IMG/VR virus record: IMGVR_UViG_3300045993_000669
Span: 1 to 62,561 of that record
Source of the DNA: a virus
Direction: 5' to 3' (one strand)
DNA length: 62,561 nucleotides
Below, piece after piece: positions 7,672 through 17,151 of this stretch. A program made the translations under genes and the position numbers. Each line of letters begins with the position of its first letter. Positions within the stretch are counted from its first letter, which is position 1. Below the pieces are notes generated by a model, which saw nothing but the letters and a program-made list of their open reading frames with translations, did no database searches and had not been told where the DNA came from.

Positions 7672-10002
7672 GTGTCCGGCGCACAGCAAAACCCGCAGGA
7701 TCAGCAACGGGCCATGCTCGCGCGGATCGCCGCCGCCGATCAAAAGCGCCTCGGCCTGCCCGAAGACTTCAAGGTCTACTCCGCCTTCCCGTTCCAGGGG
7801 ATGAACCAGCAGGCCGCGCGCACGGCCATGCAGGATGTCGAGTTCTTCGTCCTGGAAAACTTTCTCATCACCGGCCCCGCGCAAATGCGGACCCTCTGGG
7901 ATCGGGGTGCGGCGATCTACAACGCCCAGGGCGGCCCAACCATCGTCTACTTCGCATGGTTCAACACCGGCACCGATCAGTTCTGCGCCATCTTCCTGAG
8001 CGACGGCACGGCGGTGCAGGTCTCCCCGCTCGGCGTGGTCACCACCATCTCGGCCGCCCCCGGCACCTTCTACAACGGCGGCCAATTGCCCTTCGCCCAG
8101 CAATCCGGATCGCAGTTCCTGCTCATCTCGAACAACCTGACGGCCAACAATTACTGGATCTGGGACGGCTCCGTTCTCTACGCGGCGGGCACCCTCGGCC
8201 CATACCAGCCGGGCGATATCATCGACAGCGGCAGCGGCTATACCTCCGCGCCATCGGTCACCGCATATGGCGGATCGGGCACCGGTGCCACCTTCGCCGC
8301 GTCGGTCTCCAACGGCAGCGTCGTTTCCGTGGCTGTGACGAACGCGGGAACCGGCTATCTCCCGGGCGAAACCGTGCAACTGGCCTTCTCCGGCGGCGGC
8401 TCCGACAGCAGCGCCATCCTTCTGGCCGTCCTGTCCGGCGGCTCGCTGGATCACCTGGACCTGATCTCCGGCGGCAGCGGCTACGGCGCGGCGCCCACCA
8501 TCACCATCACCGGTGGCGGCGGCACCGGTGCCACGGCGGTGGCCATTGTCGCCGCGGGCATCGTGACCGGGATCACCATCACCGCGAACGGGTCCGGCTA
8601 TACCTCGTCCCCAACGGTGGCGTTCACCGGTGGCGGCGGCGCGGGCGCGGCGGCCGTCGCGGTTCTGTCCGGCGGCTCGGTCGCATCGGTGACCATCATC
8701 AGCGGCGGCTCGGGCTTCACCGGAACCCCGGCCCTGGCGTTCGCGGGCGGCGGCGGAACCGGGGCAGCGGCAACAGCGGTCATGGCAGGCGGGGCCATCG
8801 TCGGCGTCACCATGTCGAACGGCGGCAGCGGCTACACGTCATTGCCCACCGTCGAGGTCCAGATCGCCCTGAGCAACTCGGCCATGGGCCGCATCGATGT
8901 CATGCCGTTCGGCGTGTCCGGCACCAGCATCGAGACGTTCCTGAGCCGGGTGTGGATATCCAACCCGCATCAGGTCGGCGATCAGACAACCGGCGGGACG
9001 TTCCTGGTCAGCGCGCCATCGTCGCTGACGGACTTCTCCACATCGGCCGGCGGGCTGCTCTTCAACAGTTCCGATCGCTTCCTCCGCCACACCTATACCG
9101 GGCTGCGGCAGAGCAACGGCTACCTCTACACCCTGGGCGATTCCTCAATCTCCGTCATCAACAACGTCCAGACCGGCGCCAATGCCATCACGTCCTTCAA
9201 CTACCAGAACGCCAACAGCCAGATCGGCGCGGCGTGGCGCGACAGCATCCAGGACTACAAACAGGCCGTTCTGTTCGCGAACCCGAACGGCACCCATGGC
9301 ATCTACGGCGGCTCGGTGCGAACGGTCTCCGGCAAGGTGGTAAACGTGTTCAACGACGCCCTCTTTCCCCCAACCCCTGGCGCCCTCTCCCCGTCCTCGG
9401 CGGTGGCCACAATCCATACCATCCCGGTGTACTTGCTGCTGATGACGGTCACCGATCCGATCACCGCCGCGCCGCGCAACATCATGATCTTCTACGACGA
9501 AAAGGAATGGTATTTCGCGAGCCAAAGCACGGGCCTGACCTTCATCGGATCGCAGATTTTCGACAGCGAACTGACGGCCTGGGGCACCGATGGCACGTCG
9601 CTGTTTCCGCTGTTCGACACCCCATCGGCGGCCCTGACCAAGATATTCGCCACCAAGATGTACGGCGGAGAACGCGAACTTGTCGTCAAGAACGCCATGG
9701 TCATGTATCTGCGCTCGACCGACAAATCCCCCGGCCAGAACGGCATCAGCGGCACCATCATCATGGAATCCGAGGGCAAAGCGAAGCAGGACGGGCAGCA
9801 AGAGGAAGCGCCGCAACTGCGGGTCCTGAATGAAGTCCAGCCGTCTTTCCAGGCCCCGAATGGCACCCAGCCGGTATGGGCGGCGTCGGCAACTGCCGTC
9901 GTTGGAACGGCGCTTGGCGCCACTATGATCAGCAATTCACCGGATTTCGTGATATCGGGCATAAGCATCGGCTACCGGGATGATTTCGCGATCTTCGGAT
10001 AA
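7672..10002 (+). CDS. Large virion protein with beta-repeat insertion (tail stopper/hub candidate)
   Basis: 776 residues from GTG 7672. The N-terminal ~180 residues and C-terminal ~380 residues look like a globular head-to-tail protein (e.g. VYFAWFNTGTDQFCAIFLSDG, then IMIFYDEKEWYFASQSTGLTF), as in the larger tail-hub proteins of short-tailed phages. Residues about 180-400 are inserted Gly-rich repeats (GSGYTSAP, GTGYLPGE, GSGYGAAP, GSGYTSSP, GSGFTGTP, GSGYTSLP). Position directly after the adaptor supports a stopper or tail-hub role. The start codon lies just beyond the endonuclease gene and may have been altered by its insertion. Confidence 0.6.
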   Translation: MSGAQQNPQDQQRAMLARIAAADQKRLGLPEDFKVYSAFPFQGMNQQAARTAMQDVEFFVLENFLITGPAQMRTLWDRGAAIYNAQGGPTIVYFAWFNTGTDQFCAIFLSDGTAVQVSPLGVVTTISAAPGTFYNGGQLPFAQQSGSQFLLISNNLTANNYWIWDGSVLYAAGTLGPYQPGDIIDSGSGYTSAPSVTAYGGSGTGATFAASVSNGSVVSVAVTNAGTGYLPGETVQLAFSGGGSDSSAILLAVLSGGSLDHLDLISGGSGYGAAPTITITGGGGTGATAVAIVAAGIVTGITITANGSGYTSSPTVAFTGGGGAGAAAVAVLSGGSVASVTIISGGSGFTGTPALAFAGGGGTGAAATAVMAGGAIVGVTMSNGGSGYTSLPTVEVQIALSNSAMGRIDVMPFGVSGTSIETFLSRVWISNPHQVGDQTTGGTFLVSAPSSLTDFSTSAGGLLFNSSDRFLRHTYTGLRQSNGYLYTLGDSSISVINNVQTGANAITSFNYQNANSQIGAAWRDSIQDYKQAVLFANPNGTHGIYGGSVRTVSGKVVNVFNDALFPPTPGALSPSSAVATIHTIPVYLLLMTVTDPITAAPRNIMIFYDEKEWYFASQSTGLTFIGSQIFDSELTAWGTDGTSLFPLFDTPSAALTKIFATKMYGGERELVVKNAMVMYLRSTDKSPGQNGISGTIIMESEGKAKQDGQQEEAPQLRVLNEVQPSFQAPNGTQPVWAASATAVVGTALGATMISNSPDFVISGISIGYRDDFAIFG

Positions 10003-10013
10003 GGAGCAAAGCC

Positions 10014-10280
10014 ATGGCGAGACTGCCCTTCACGGACGATTTCGTGGCCTTCGGAGAGAACCCCGGCGGCGCTACCCAGGTGACAGCCAACGGCGTGTCC
10101 CACGATCAGGGCGACGGCATGAACCATCAGGAAATCGATGGACCGTCGATCAACGGCCGCCGCTGGACCATCCGGGACGAAGCCACGATCATCCCGCCAA
10201 AGAGGGATTTCAGTTCCGTTGGCCTCGGCGGCACCAAGCGGACCCTCAAGGGCGTGCAACGCAATCGCACGGGGGGCTGA
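10014..10280 (+). CDS. Small virion-operon protein (hypothetical)
   Basis: 88 residues with a good AAGGAG ribosome site. The sequence is polar, with one DEATIIPPKRDFSSVGLGG segment and a basic C-terminus. It lies between the hub-like gene and a short helical gene. No domain is recognised; presumably it is a minor structural or assembly protein. Confidence 0.6.
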   Translation: MARLPFTDDFVAFGENPGGATQVTANGVSHDQGDGMNHQEIDGPSINGRRWTIRDEATIIPPKRDFSSVGLGGTKRTLKGVQRNRTGG

Positions 10281-10283
10281 CCC

Positions 10284-10625
10284 ATGCGCGCGGAGTTGCT
10301 GAACATCCCGCGAACCCCGGAAGACTGGGCGCTGTGGGGGTTCGCGCACCGCGACGATCACGAAATCATCCGGCTGGCCATTCAGCGCCAGACCGGCGTG
10401 AACCTGCCGGGCTACCCGCTCGACCCCGTGCCGATCGATGATGAAGCGGCGATGGCCCGCTGGTTCGAGATCGACCAACTGGCGCACAACGACATGAACA
10501 ACGTCCTGAACCTTGTCGGCGCCGCGCTGGATGAAGTGGATTTCAACAAGCCGGAGGAAGCCACGGCGTGGATTTATCTGCACCGCAAGGAGCATGAAGC
10601 AGCCGGGGGGGTGCTGGGGGTATGA
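10284..10625 (+). CDS. Helical small protein (hypothetical)
   Basis: 113 residues, ATG 10284 three bases after the upstream stop. It is mostly helical and rich in Trp, His and Asp (DWALWGFAHRDDHEIIRLAI at residues 14-33). The family is not recognised. It overlaps the next start by four bases, so it is translationally coupled to the sulfotransferase-GNAT gene. Confidence 0.6.
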   Translation: MRAELLNIPRTPEDWALWGFAHRDDHEIIRLAIQRQTGVNLPGYPLDPVPIDDEAAMARWFEIDQLAHNDMNNVLNLVGAALDEVDFNKPEEATAWIYLHRKEHEAAGGVLGV

Positions 10626-11698
10626 GCCTGCCGTTCATCGTACATGGGCTTCCCCGATCTAGAACCGCGTGGCTCGCGCGGTTCCTGTCGTATGGCGATT
10701 ACCAGTGCGCGCATCAGCAAATCCGCTATCTGCGGACGATGGACGATGCCAAGGCGTGGTTTTCCCAGGACTTCACCGGGACCTCGGAAACCGCCGCCAT
10801 GCCCTGGTGGCGCACGGTGCAGCGGCTCCGCCCCGATATCCGCACGCTGGTGGTGCGCCGCCCGGTTCAGGCGTGCGTCGATAGCATGATGCGGGTCGAT
10901 ATGCGGGGCGTGGGTTCATTCGATCGCGCGGGTTGGACGAAGGCCATGATCCAGTGTGACCACAAACTTGATCAGATCGAGCGGCGCGTCCCTGGCGTTC
11001 TGTCGGTGCAATTCGACGATCTGGCGGACGAGGCCGTTTGCGCCAAGGTCTTTGAACACTGCCTTCCGTACGCTCACGATCACGCATGGTGGTCCGCCAT
11101 GTCGGCGCAGAATGTGCAGATCGATAATCCGTCGCTCTGGCGATATGCCCTGGCCAATCGGAAGCCGCTCGAAACCCTGGCGCGGATTGCCAAACACCAG
11201 ACCCTGGCGGCGTTCGCGGCGCAACCGTTCGAGCCGCCCGAGGGAATCACGTTCCAGGTGGAGGGGTACGAGTCATTCGGGGATGCCGAGGCGATGTTCA
11301 AAGAGCATTGCGTGGCGGTCGGAGAGGACCCGGACAGCTATCTTCGCAAGAACATTCCGCTGTTCAAAAGGCTGATCGATATTGGGGCGTTGCAGTGCAT
11401 GACGGCCCGGAGCAACGGTCGGATGTTCGGCTATCTGATCACGGTGATCGCGCCATCTCTTGAGGACGAAGCGATCAAATCGGGGCACCATACCGCGTTC
11501 TACGCATCTCCCGCCTTCCCTGGCCTTGGCATGAAACTCCGGCGGGCCGCCGACGCTGAGTTAGCCAAGCGGGGATGCAGCGAGGTCTTTATGCGCGCTG
11601 GCGTGCGGGGTTCCGGAAAAAGGATCGGCTCTATCTGCCGCCGCCTTGGGTCAGAGGACATCGGCCAGATGTATAAACTCGAACTGATGAGGGCATAG
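10622..11698 (+). CDS. Sulfotransferase-like / GNAT acetyltransferase fusion
   Basis: 358 residues. Residues 5-20 (VHGLPRSRTAW) form a P-loop like the PAPS-binding loop of sulfotransferases. The next ~200 residues have the helical, Arg-rich pattern of that family, including LVVRRPVQACVDSMM (residues 79-93), similar to the 3'-phosphate-binding motif. Residues about 240-358 resemble a GNAT acetyltransferase (acetyl-CoA loop region SPAFPGLGMKLRRAADAEL). It overlaps the previous gene by four bases and sits in the virion operon, before the ejection proteins. It could modify a virion protein or a host surface or signalling molecule. Catalytic activity is not proven. Confidence 0.6.
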   Translation: MSLPFIVHGLPRSRTAWLARFLSYGDYQCAHQQIRYLRTMDDAKAWFSQDFTGTSETAAMPWWRTVQRLRPDIRTLVVRRPVQACVDSMMRVDMRGVGSFDRAGWTKAMIQCDHKLDQIERRVPGVLSVQFDDLADEAVCAKVFEHCLPYAHDHAWWSAMSAQNVQIDNPSLWRYALANRKPLETLARIAKHQTLAAFAAQPFEPPEGITFQVEGYESFGDAEAMFKEHCVAVGEDPDSYLRKNIPLFKRLIDIGALQCMTARSNGRMFGYLITVIAPSLEDEAIKSGHHTAFYASPAFPGLGMKLRRAADAELAKRGCSEVFMRAGVRGSGKRIGSICRRLGSEDIGQMYKLELMRA

Positions 11699-11700
11699 TC

Positions 11701-13353
11701 ATGGGCATCGGAGCAGCCGGTGGTTTCGGTGCTTTTTTGGCTGAAGTTAGCGCCGCTGTCTCGGAGGCGGTGGCGGCTATAGGCGTTGAAGCGGGGGCGG
11801 CTGGCACTGCCACGGCGGCGGGCGTCGAAGGGGCTGGCCTTGTCGGCGGTGCGGGTATCGCGGCCGGCGAAGCCGCCGCCGGAACGGGCGCTGCGACGGC
11901 TCTTGGCGGCGGTCTCGCTGCCGGCGTGGGGGACGCCGCTTCTGGCGCCCTGACTGGCGCGGCATTCGGCGCGACGGAGTCTGCCATCACGGGCGGCGAT
12001 CCTGGCGTGGGCGCGCTGACCGGTGGCCTGACCGGCGGGGCGGTCGGCGGCTTCGGCGGCGCGGCGGGCGGTCTGTTCGGCAGCACCATCGCGGGCGATG
12101 CGTTCGTTGGCGCCGGGGCCGGTGCGCTCGGGGCCGGGATCACGGGCGGCAACCCCCTGACCGGCGCCGCGGGCGGTGCGGCATCTGGCGCGTTCACGGG
12201 CGCCCTGGCCCCCGGCGGCGATCTGTCCAGCAGCGGCATCGCGGGCGGCGGCGGGACATCGGCCAGCGGATCGGCTGCACCACCCGGAACCACCGGGGAT
12301 TTCCAGTTCGGCCAGGAAACGCTGCCAACCGGCGGCGCGGCGGGCCAGACCACAAGCCTGTCCGGCGATATCGGATCGATCATCGGCGGCGGCGGGGCAT
12401 CTGGCGCGGTCGATGGATTTGGCGGCGCACCCCCGGCTGGCGCACCGCTCGATCCCACGGCGGCCACCGATCTGACCGCCAATCTGGCCCTCGGGGAAAG
12501 CGGCGGGACGGCGAACATCGGATTTGTGGAGGGCGCTCCAAGGCCGGATATCACCGGCCAGGGGAACGAGCCATTTGGCACCGGTGCCGGCGGCACCCAG
12601 GTTGCCAATGCGCTGCCCGGCATTTCCGTTCCTGGCGCGGCGCAACCCCTGGCGGCTCCATCGGGCGGCCTCGCGGCGGGCGCGGTAAATGATTTGCCCG
12701 GCGCTCCCCCCGGCGGCACCCCGGCGATCGCGGGCGGTGGACCGGTGGGGGCCGAGGGAGGAACATTCACAACAGGCACCCCGCCCGCTGCACCTGGGCC
12801 AACCAGCGCGCTCGGCAAGTTCCTGGCAGAACCGGGCTTCGACAAGGGATTCGACGCGCTGGGCGCCAACGCCAACTGGCTGGTTCCGGCCGCGACCCTC
12901 GGATACACCGCCCTGAACGCCCATGCCGGTCTTTCAGGGGTGCCCGGCTACACGCAGTTGAACACCACGGCCAATTCGCTCAACTCGCAGGGCCAGCAAC
13001 TGCAAAGCTACCTCAACACCGGCACCCTCCCGCCCGGCGTCCAGCAATCCCTGACCACGGCCGGGAAGTCCCTCAAAGCCTCAATCCGCAGCCAGTACGC
13101 ATCAAAAGGCATGTCCGGCTCGTCCGCCGAAATGTCCGATCTGGCCCGCGTGGATCAGACCATCGTGTCGTCGGGCGTGGACATCGCCACCCGGCTGCTT
13201 GCCCAGGGCGTCAGCGAACAGGGCCTATCGGCGCAACTGTACCAGTCCATCCTGAGCGCCAATCTGCAAAGCGATAGCCAATTGGGAACGGCCCTCGGCA
13301 CGCTCGCGGCCAGCGCGGCACGGCCCACGGTCAACTTGCAGGTGGCCCGATAA
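11701..13353 (+). CDS. Glycine/alanine-rich ejection (internal virion) protein
   Basis: 550 residues. Residues 1-180 are glycine-zipper-like (repeated GG, GAG and AAG steps), typical of a segment that inserts into membranes. The C-terminal 130 residues are helical and polar (LNTTANSLNSQGQQLQSYLN). This matches ejection proteins of short-tailed phages that form a channel across the cell envelope during infection. An AAATGATTT site lies inside, encoding VNDL. The gene overlaps the next by one base (TAATG). Confidence 0.65.
   Translation: MGIGAAGGFGAFLAEVSAAVSEAVAAIGVEAGAAGTATAAGVEGAGLVGGAGIAAGEAAAGTGAATALGGGLAAGVGDAASGALTGAAFGATESAITGGDPGVGALTGGLTGGAVGGFGGAAGGLFGSTIAGDAFVGAGAGALGAGITGGNPLTGAAGGAASGAFTGALAPGGDLSSSGIAGGGGTSASGSAAPPGTTGDFQFGQETLPTGGAAGQTTSLSGDIGSIIGGGGASGAVDGFGGAPPAGAPLDPTAATDLTANLALGESGGTANIGFVEGAPRPDITGQGNEPFGTGAGGTQVANALPGISVPGAAQPLAAPSGGLAAGAVNDLPGAPPGGTPAIAGGGPVGAEGGTFTTGTPPAAPGPTSALGKFLAEPGFDKGFDALGANANWLVPAATLGYTALNAHAGLSGVPGYTQLNTTANSLNSQGQQLQSYLNTGTLPPGVQQSLTTAGKSLKASIRSQYASKGMSGSSAEMSDLARVDQTIVSSGVDIATRLLAQGVSEQGLSAQLYQSILSANLQSDSQLGTALGTLAASAARPTVNLQVAR
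12687..12695 (+). promoter_or_regulatory. Dispersed AAATGATTT site 2
   Basis: Context GGTAAATGATTTGCC inside the Gly-rich ejection-protein gene. The codons GTA AAT GAT TTG (VNDL) are all A/T-rich or rare next to a gene that otherwise uses C/G-ending codons. Confidence 0.6.
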
Positions 13354-15143
13354 TGTCCGGTTCCCTCGCGGCATCCGCCGTCCAAGGCATCTCCGATGCG
13401 CCGGAATACCGCGCGCCGAGGCAGTCCAGCTTCCGGGCCATGCTCGGCCTGGGGGATGTGGATAGGCAGGAAGCAGCCGATCAGGCACGCATCGACAAAG
13501 CGCAAAGACAGGCGGAATTTCCGAAACTGGCCGCGCCGCCCCCGCCGCAGACGCCAACCGATCCGCTTCAGGCGTTCGGACAGCCCGCCATGTGGCTGGC
13601 CGTTTTCGGCTCTCTCGCCACCCGCCGGCCGTTCGCGAACGCGATCAACGCCGCCGGGCAGGTGATGCACGCCACCGCATCCTTGGATCATGATGCCGCC
13701 AAGGCTGCCTACGACACGTGGAAGATCAACAACGAAAACGCATTCAAGATGGCCCATTGGGAACAGGACATGCTGAAGAATGCGATCAGCCAGAAACACA
13801 CCAATTCCCAAGCCGCCGCGTCGATGATCAAAACGACATACGCCGCGACTGAGAATAAAGTCCTTGAGGAAATCTTTAACCGGGAGGGGTTCGCGGGCGT
13901 CGAAAAGTTCTTCCTGGCCGGCAAAAGGCGTCTTGGTGAAGCCGAGGCCGGCGCGAAGGGCATAGACGACCACATGAGCGCCACGACCAGCATCGTGACT
14001 GGGTGGCAGTCAAACGATCGGATGGCCCAGGCCGATGCCTTGCAAAAATTTGCCGATACGCAAGCCGCTTTGTCGAAGACCAAGAAGGGGACGGTCAAAG
14101 AGCAAATGGACGCCCAGGCCGGGGCGGTCCGGCTATATGCCGCTGCTGGCGATCTCCGCTCTGATGATCCTGCACGATGGGAGACCGGACACAAGATCGG
14201 CGCCGAGGCGATTGGCATGGGCGCCGGGGTGCTGAAGGCTCCGAAGGAAGCAACTGGCGGCGCTGCGGCCAGCAAGTTGAGAGACGAGAACACCCTGGCG
14301 TTAGACGAGTTCAAGAAGGCGCACGACGGCCGCTCCCCAGGTCCAGAGGACGAACCGGAGATGGCGAGATTGCGTGCCGTTGAGCACGCAGCGAAGCCAG
14401 GGTTCACGCCGCAAATGTCTGAATTGATGGGCGAGATGGCGATGCGCGGGATCACCCTACCGGCAGGACTTCGCTCGCGAGACCAGCAAATCTCCGCGTA
14501 TGCTGGCGCGATTGCCGCCAACCCTGGCAAGTCTATGGCCGAAATCGCGGACCTGATCAAAACCGCACAGATCGAACTTGGAGCGCAGAAGAAGGAAACG
14601 ACAACCGCGGCCGGTGTTGCCGGGCGCGTGTCGGTCGCGGCGAACGAACTTCAAACGATGGCACCGCTGGCATTGGCGGCGTCGGCCAAGGTGCCGCGTG
14701 GGTCGTTCCTGCCAATTTCCAAGTTGATGCAAGCCTCGCAGAATGCGCTGTCCGATCCGGCGTTGAAAGATTTGCAGGTCAAAACCAACGCGATGTTGAA
14801 TGCTTACGATATGCTGGCGGCGCGCGGCGGCACGGACAAGGAAAAGCGCCAGGAAGCCCACAACCTTTTGCTGACGGCCAACAGCCCAGAAGTCTATGCA
14901 GTGGCGATCAAGGCATTCATGCAGGAAGCCGAGGCTGCCTTGCAGGCGGCGGAAAGGGCCGAGCGCGTGAGGCCCCACACCGCGGCTGCTCCGACTGAGG
15001 CACCGAAGGGACCGCCGAAGCCCGCTGGCATGACGGACGAAGCCCTGATCGCCGCTGCGAAGGCACGCATTGCGGCAGGGAAACCAAAAGGCCCGGTCAT
15101 CGAGCAATTACGCTCCTGGGGTATTGAGACGGGAGGGCTGTAA
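13353..15143 (+). CDS. Second ejection/internal virion protein
   Basis: 596 residues, ATG 13353 overlapping the upstream TAA. The protein is strongly helical and Ala/Lys/Glu-rich throughout, with a Pro-rich tail (TEAPKGPPKPAGMTDEALIA). It has no enzymatic motif that I can see. Between two other membrane-active-looking virion genes, it is best read as an internal virion (DNA ejection) protein. No peptidoglycan-hydrolase signature is evident. Confidence 0.55.
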   Translation: MSGSLAASAVQGISDAPEYRAPRQSSFRAMLGLGDVDRQEAADQARIDKAQRQAEFPKLAAPPPPQTPTDPLQAFGQPAMWLAVFGSLATRRPFANAINAAGQVMHATASLDHDAAKAAYDTWKINNENAFKMAHWEQDMLKNAISQKHTNSQAAASMIKTTYAATENKVLEEIFNREGFAGVEKFFLAGKRRLGEAEAGAKGIDDHMSATTSIVTGWQSNDRMAQADALQKFADTQAALSKTKKGTVKEQMDAQAGAVRLYAAAGDLRSDDPARWETGHKIGAEAIGMGAGVLKAPKEATGGAAASKLRDENTLALDEFKKAHDGRSPGPEDEPEMARLRAVEHAAKPGFTPQMSELMGEMAMRGITLPAGLRSRDQQISAYAGAIAANPGKSMAEIADLIKTAQIELGAQKKETTTAAGVAGRVSVAANELQTMAPLALAASAKVPRGSFLPISKLMQASQNALSDPALKDLQVKTNAMLNAYDMLAARGGTDKEKRQEAHNLLLTANSPEVYAVAIKAFMQEAEAALQAAERAERVRPHTAAAPTEAPKGPPKPAGMTDEALIAAAKARIAAGKPKGPVIEQLRSWGIETGGL

Positions 15144-15144
15144 C

Positions 15145-16827
15145 GTGGCGGACGCCGTAGACCCCTTCGCACATCTCGATGCCGCTGATGGAGCGGCAAG
15201 CGATCCGTTCGCACATCTTGATGCGCCCACCGACGCTCCCGCTGATGCCGCCCCGCCAAAGCCGATGATGACGCCATTGCAGCGGTTCGGCACCGGCCTG
15301 AATGACCCGCCAACCGGCGCCGCGCAGCTTCTGCGGAATGCCACGCCGGACGTTATCGCCAAGCCGATCGACCGTCTCGGCTCCGCCCTCGGCATGGCTC
15401 CGCCTCCGACGAACGAAAACGTGGCGGCCAGGGAAGCGGATATCGCGGCCACGACGCCATCCGATCCGAGGTCGGAAACCACGCTGGATGAAAAGGGGCG
15501 GGCGATCCATCAACCCGCCAAGACTACAGGCGGAGCGGACCCCCTGCGAATGCTTGGGCAAATCGCATCCCCGATCAACTATTTGGGTGCCGCCGCGAAA
15601 AGCCCCATGGTCGCAGGCGCTTTGATGGGGGCAACGGCAGGCGCCACAACCCCGGTGGATAAGGGGCAGTTCTGGTCAGAGAAGGCCAAGCAGGTTGGGG
15701 TTGGTGCGGTCGTTGGAGCGGGCCTGGGCGCTGCCGGGAGTGCCGTTGGCCCTACGTTTCGGGCTGATGCCCAAAAACTGCTGGACGCAGGCGTTTCATT
15801 AACCCCTGGCCAAATGGCCGGCCGGATTCCCAGGAGAACGGAAGAGGCCGCGAAAAGCCTACCGATCACGGGCATGTTCATCCGTGGCGCCGAACTGCGG
15901 ACCATGGACAGTTTCAACCGGGCCACGGTGAACCGCTTGCTCGAACCGCTTGGCGTCAAGGTGGCCGATGATCTGCATGGGCATGATTTGATCGCGGCGG
16001 GACAACGCGCGCTCGACGACACCTATCACTCCATCTTGCCGAACATGAAATTCGATTTGGCGAAGGACCCTGCATTCGCCGCGGCGGAACAGAACCTAGT
16101 AGACCTGACGCGCTCCATGCCAGCGCCACAAGTTCAGCAGTTCGACACGCTTCTTCGTGATCGTGTCGCGACCCGGCTGGCCCCGACCGGAACGGCGGAC
16201 GGCGAAACCATCAAGCAAGTCGATAGCGAACTGAGCCATGTCGCGTCCGAATACATGCGCTCGCCTGACCCCGGCCACCGAGAATATGGGAGAGCCGTCG
16301 CAGAACTTCGCAATATTCTCCGGGACTCGCTGAAACGGCAGAACCCAGCCTTTGCCGACAAACTGGACGCGACCGACGCGGCATATGCAATGATGGTCCG
16401 CATTGAAGGTGCGGCGGCAAGGCGGCCCACGTCAGCAGGGCGGTTTACCCCAAGCGATCTCCTGGCCTCGGTCAAGGCGTCTGATAAGTCCGTTCGCAAG
16501 AGGCGGTTCGCGAGGGGCGATGCGCTTTTGCAGGACTGGGGGGACAGTGCCCAGGAAGTGATCGGCAACCACATGCCAGATAGTGGCACCACCGAGCGCG
16601 CTGCCTATGACGTTCTCGGCGGTGGCGGCCTACTGTTTGCCAAACCGCAGATCGCGGCTGGTCTTGCCGCTGCATCCGTCCCGTACACGAAGCCTGCCCA
16701 AGCGGCGGTGAATATGTGGGCGAAGCCTGCGGGATGGCGGCAAAGCGCGGCGCGGTTTGTAAATCAGGCCGCCCCCCCGTTGGCGCCGGCCGCCGCCGTT
16801 GGCGCCACCGAAGGGATGGAACGCTGA
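15145..16827 (+). CDS. Third ejection/internal virion protein
   Basis: 560 residues from GTG 15145, two bases after the upstream stop. The N-terminus has two direct repeats of DPFAHLDA. Residues ~140-200 contain a Gly/Ala-rich hydrophobic stretch (VGVGAVVGAGLGAAGSAVGP) suited to membrane insertion. The C-terminal half is a long helical domain (LPITGMFIRGAELRTMDSF onward) like DNA-transfer proteins of P22-type phages. It ends five bases from the convergent small membrane-protein genes. The family match is by overall pattern only. Confidence 0.6.
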   Translation: MADAVDPFAHLDAADGAASDPFAHLDAPTDAPADAAPPKPMMTPLQRFGTGLNDPPTGAAQLLRNATPDVIAKPIDRLGSALGMAPPPTNENVAAREADIAATTPSDPRSETTLDEKGRAIHQPAKTTGGADPLRMLGQIASPINYLGAAAKSPMVAGALMGATAGATTPVDKGQFWSEKAKQVGVGAVVGAGLGAAGSAVGPTFRADAQKLLDAGVSLTPGQMAGRIPRRTEEAAKSLPITGMFIRGAELRTMDSFNRATVNRLLEPLGVKVADDLHGHDLIAAGQRALDDTYHSILPNMKFDLAKDPAFAAAEQNLVDLTRSMPAPQVQQFDTLLRDRVATRLAPTGTADGETIKQVDSELSHVASEYMRSPDPGHREYGRAVAELRNILRDSLKRQNPAFADKLDATDAAYAMMVRIEGAAARRPTSAGRFTPSDLLASVKASDKSVRKRRFARGDALLQDWGDSAQEVIGNHMPDSGTTERAAYDVLGGGGLLFAKPQIAAGLAAASVPYTKPAQAAVNMWAKPAGWRQSAARFVNQAAPPLAPAAAVGATEGMER

Positions 16828-16831
16828 CCGT

Positions 16832-16990
16832 TCAACTCAGGAGCAAGAACAGCGAAAAGCCCAGAATGGCGGCGGGGAGCAGTCCGCTGGCGTCCCATGC
16901 TTTCAGCGACAGGAAGCTGATTTCGATCAGTTGCCACGATAGCCAGACGGCCAAGATCGTGGTGATCACGCCACCAGTCGTGATCGTCAT
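16832..16990 (-). CDS. Small membrane protein (hypothetical)
   Basis: 52 residues with two hydrophobic segments (VITTILAVWLSWQLI and LLPAAILGFSLFLLLS), hence probably an inner-membrane hairpin. ATG 16990 overlaps the stop of the upstream gene (ATGA). It is the last of a four-gene leftward cluster headed by the Bro-N gene. It could act in lysis or superinfection exclusion, but no family is recognised. Confidence 0.5.
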   Translation of the reverse strand: MTITTGGVITTILAVWLSWQLIEISFLSLKAWDASGLLPAAILGFSLFLLLS

Positions 16991-17151
16991 CTCTGTTCCC
17001 CGCGCAGCCACTGGAAGGCATGGCCCGCTAATTCGACGCACGAAGGACCGAATACCAGCCACGCCCCCACGCGACAGACCAATTCGATAATCGCTGGCAA
17101 CGCCATGAGAAAGAACACCGCCAGCACGATGCCCCCCGCGATCGTCAGCAT
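16987..17151 (-). CDS. Small membrane protein (hypothetical)
   Basis: 54 residues, too short for a usual ORF cutoff. It starts with the hydrophobic segment MLTIAGGIVLAVFFLMALPA, and a second stretch surrounds CRVGAWLVF. Its ATG overlaps the previous stop by one base, and its own stop overlaps the next ATG (ATGA), which supports real translation. Function unknown. Confidence 0.5.
   Translation of the reverse strand: MLTIAGGIVLAVFFLMALPAIIELVCRVGAWLVFGPSCVELAGHAFQWLRGEQR

Noticed and set aside
7392-9833. Long + strand Arg/His-rich frame overlapping the hub-like gene
   Set aside because: It is the +2 shadow of the GTG 7672 gene and the endonuclease gene; composition only.
13225-13557. Leftward frame between ejection-protein genes
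   Set aside because: Shadow of coding frames; no ribosome site.
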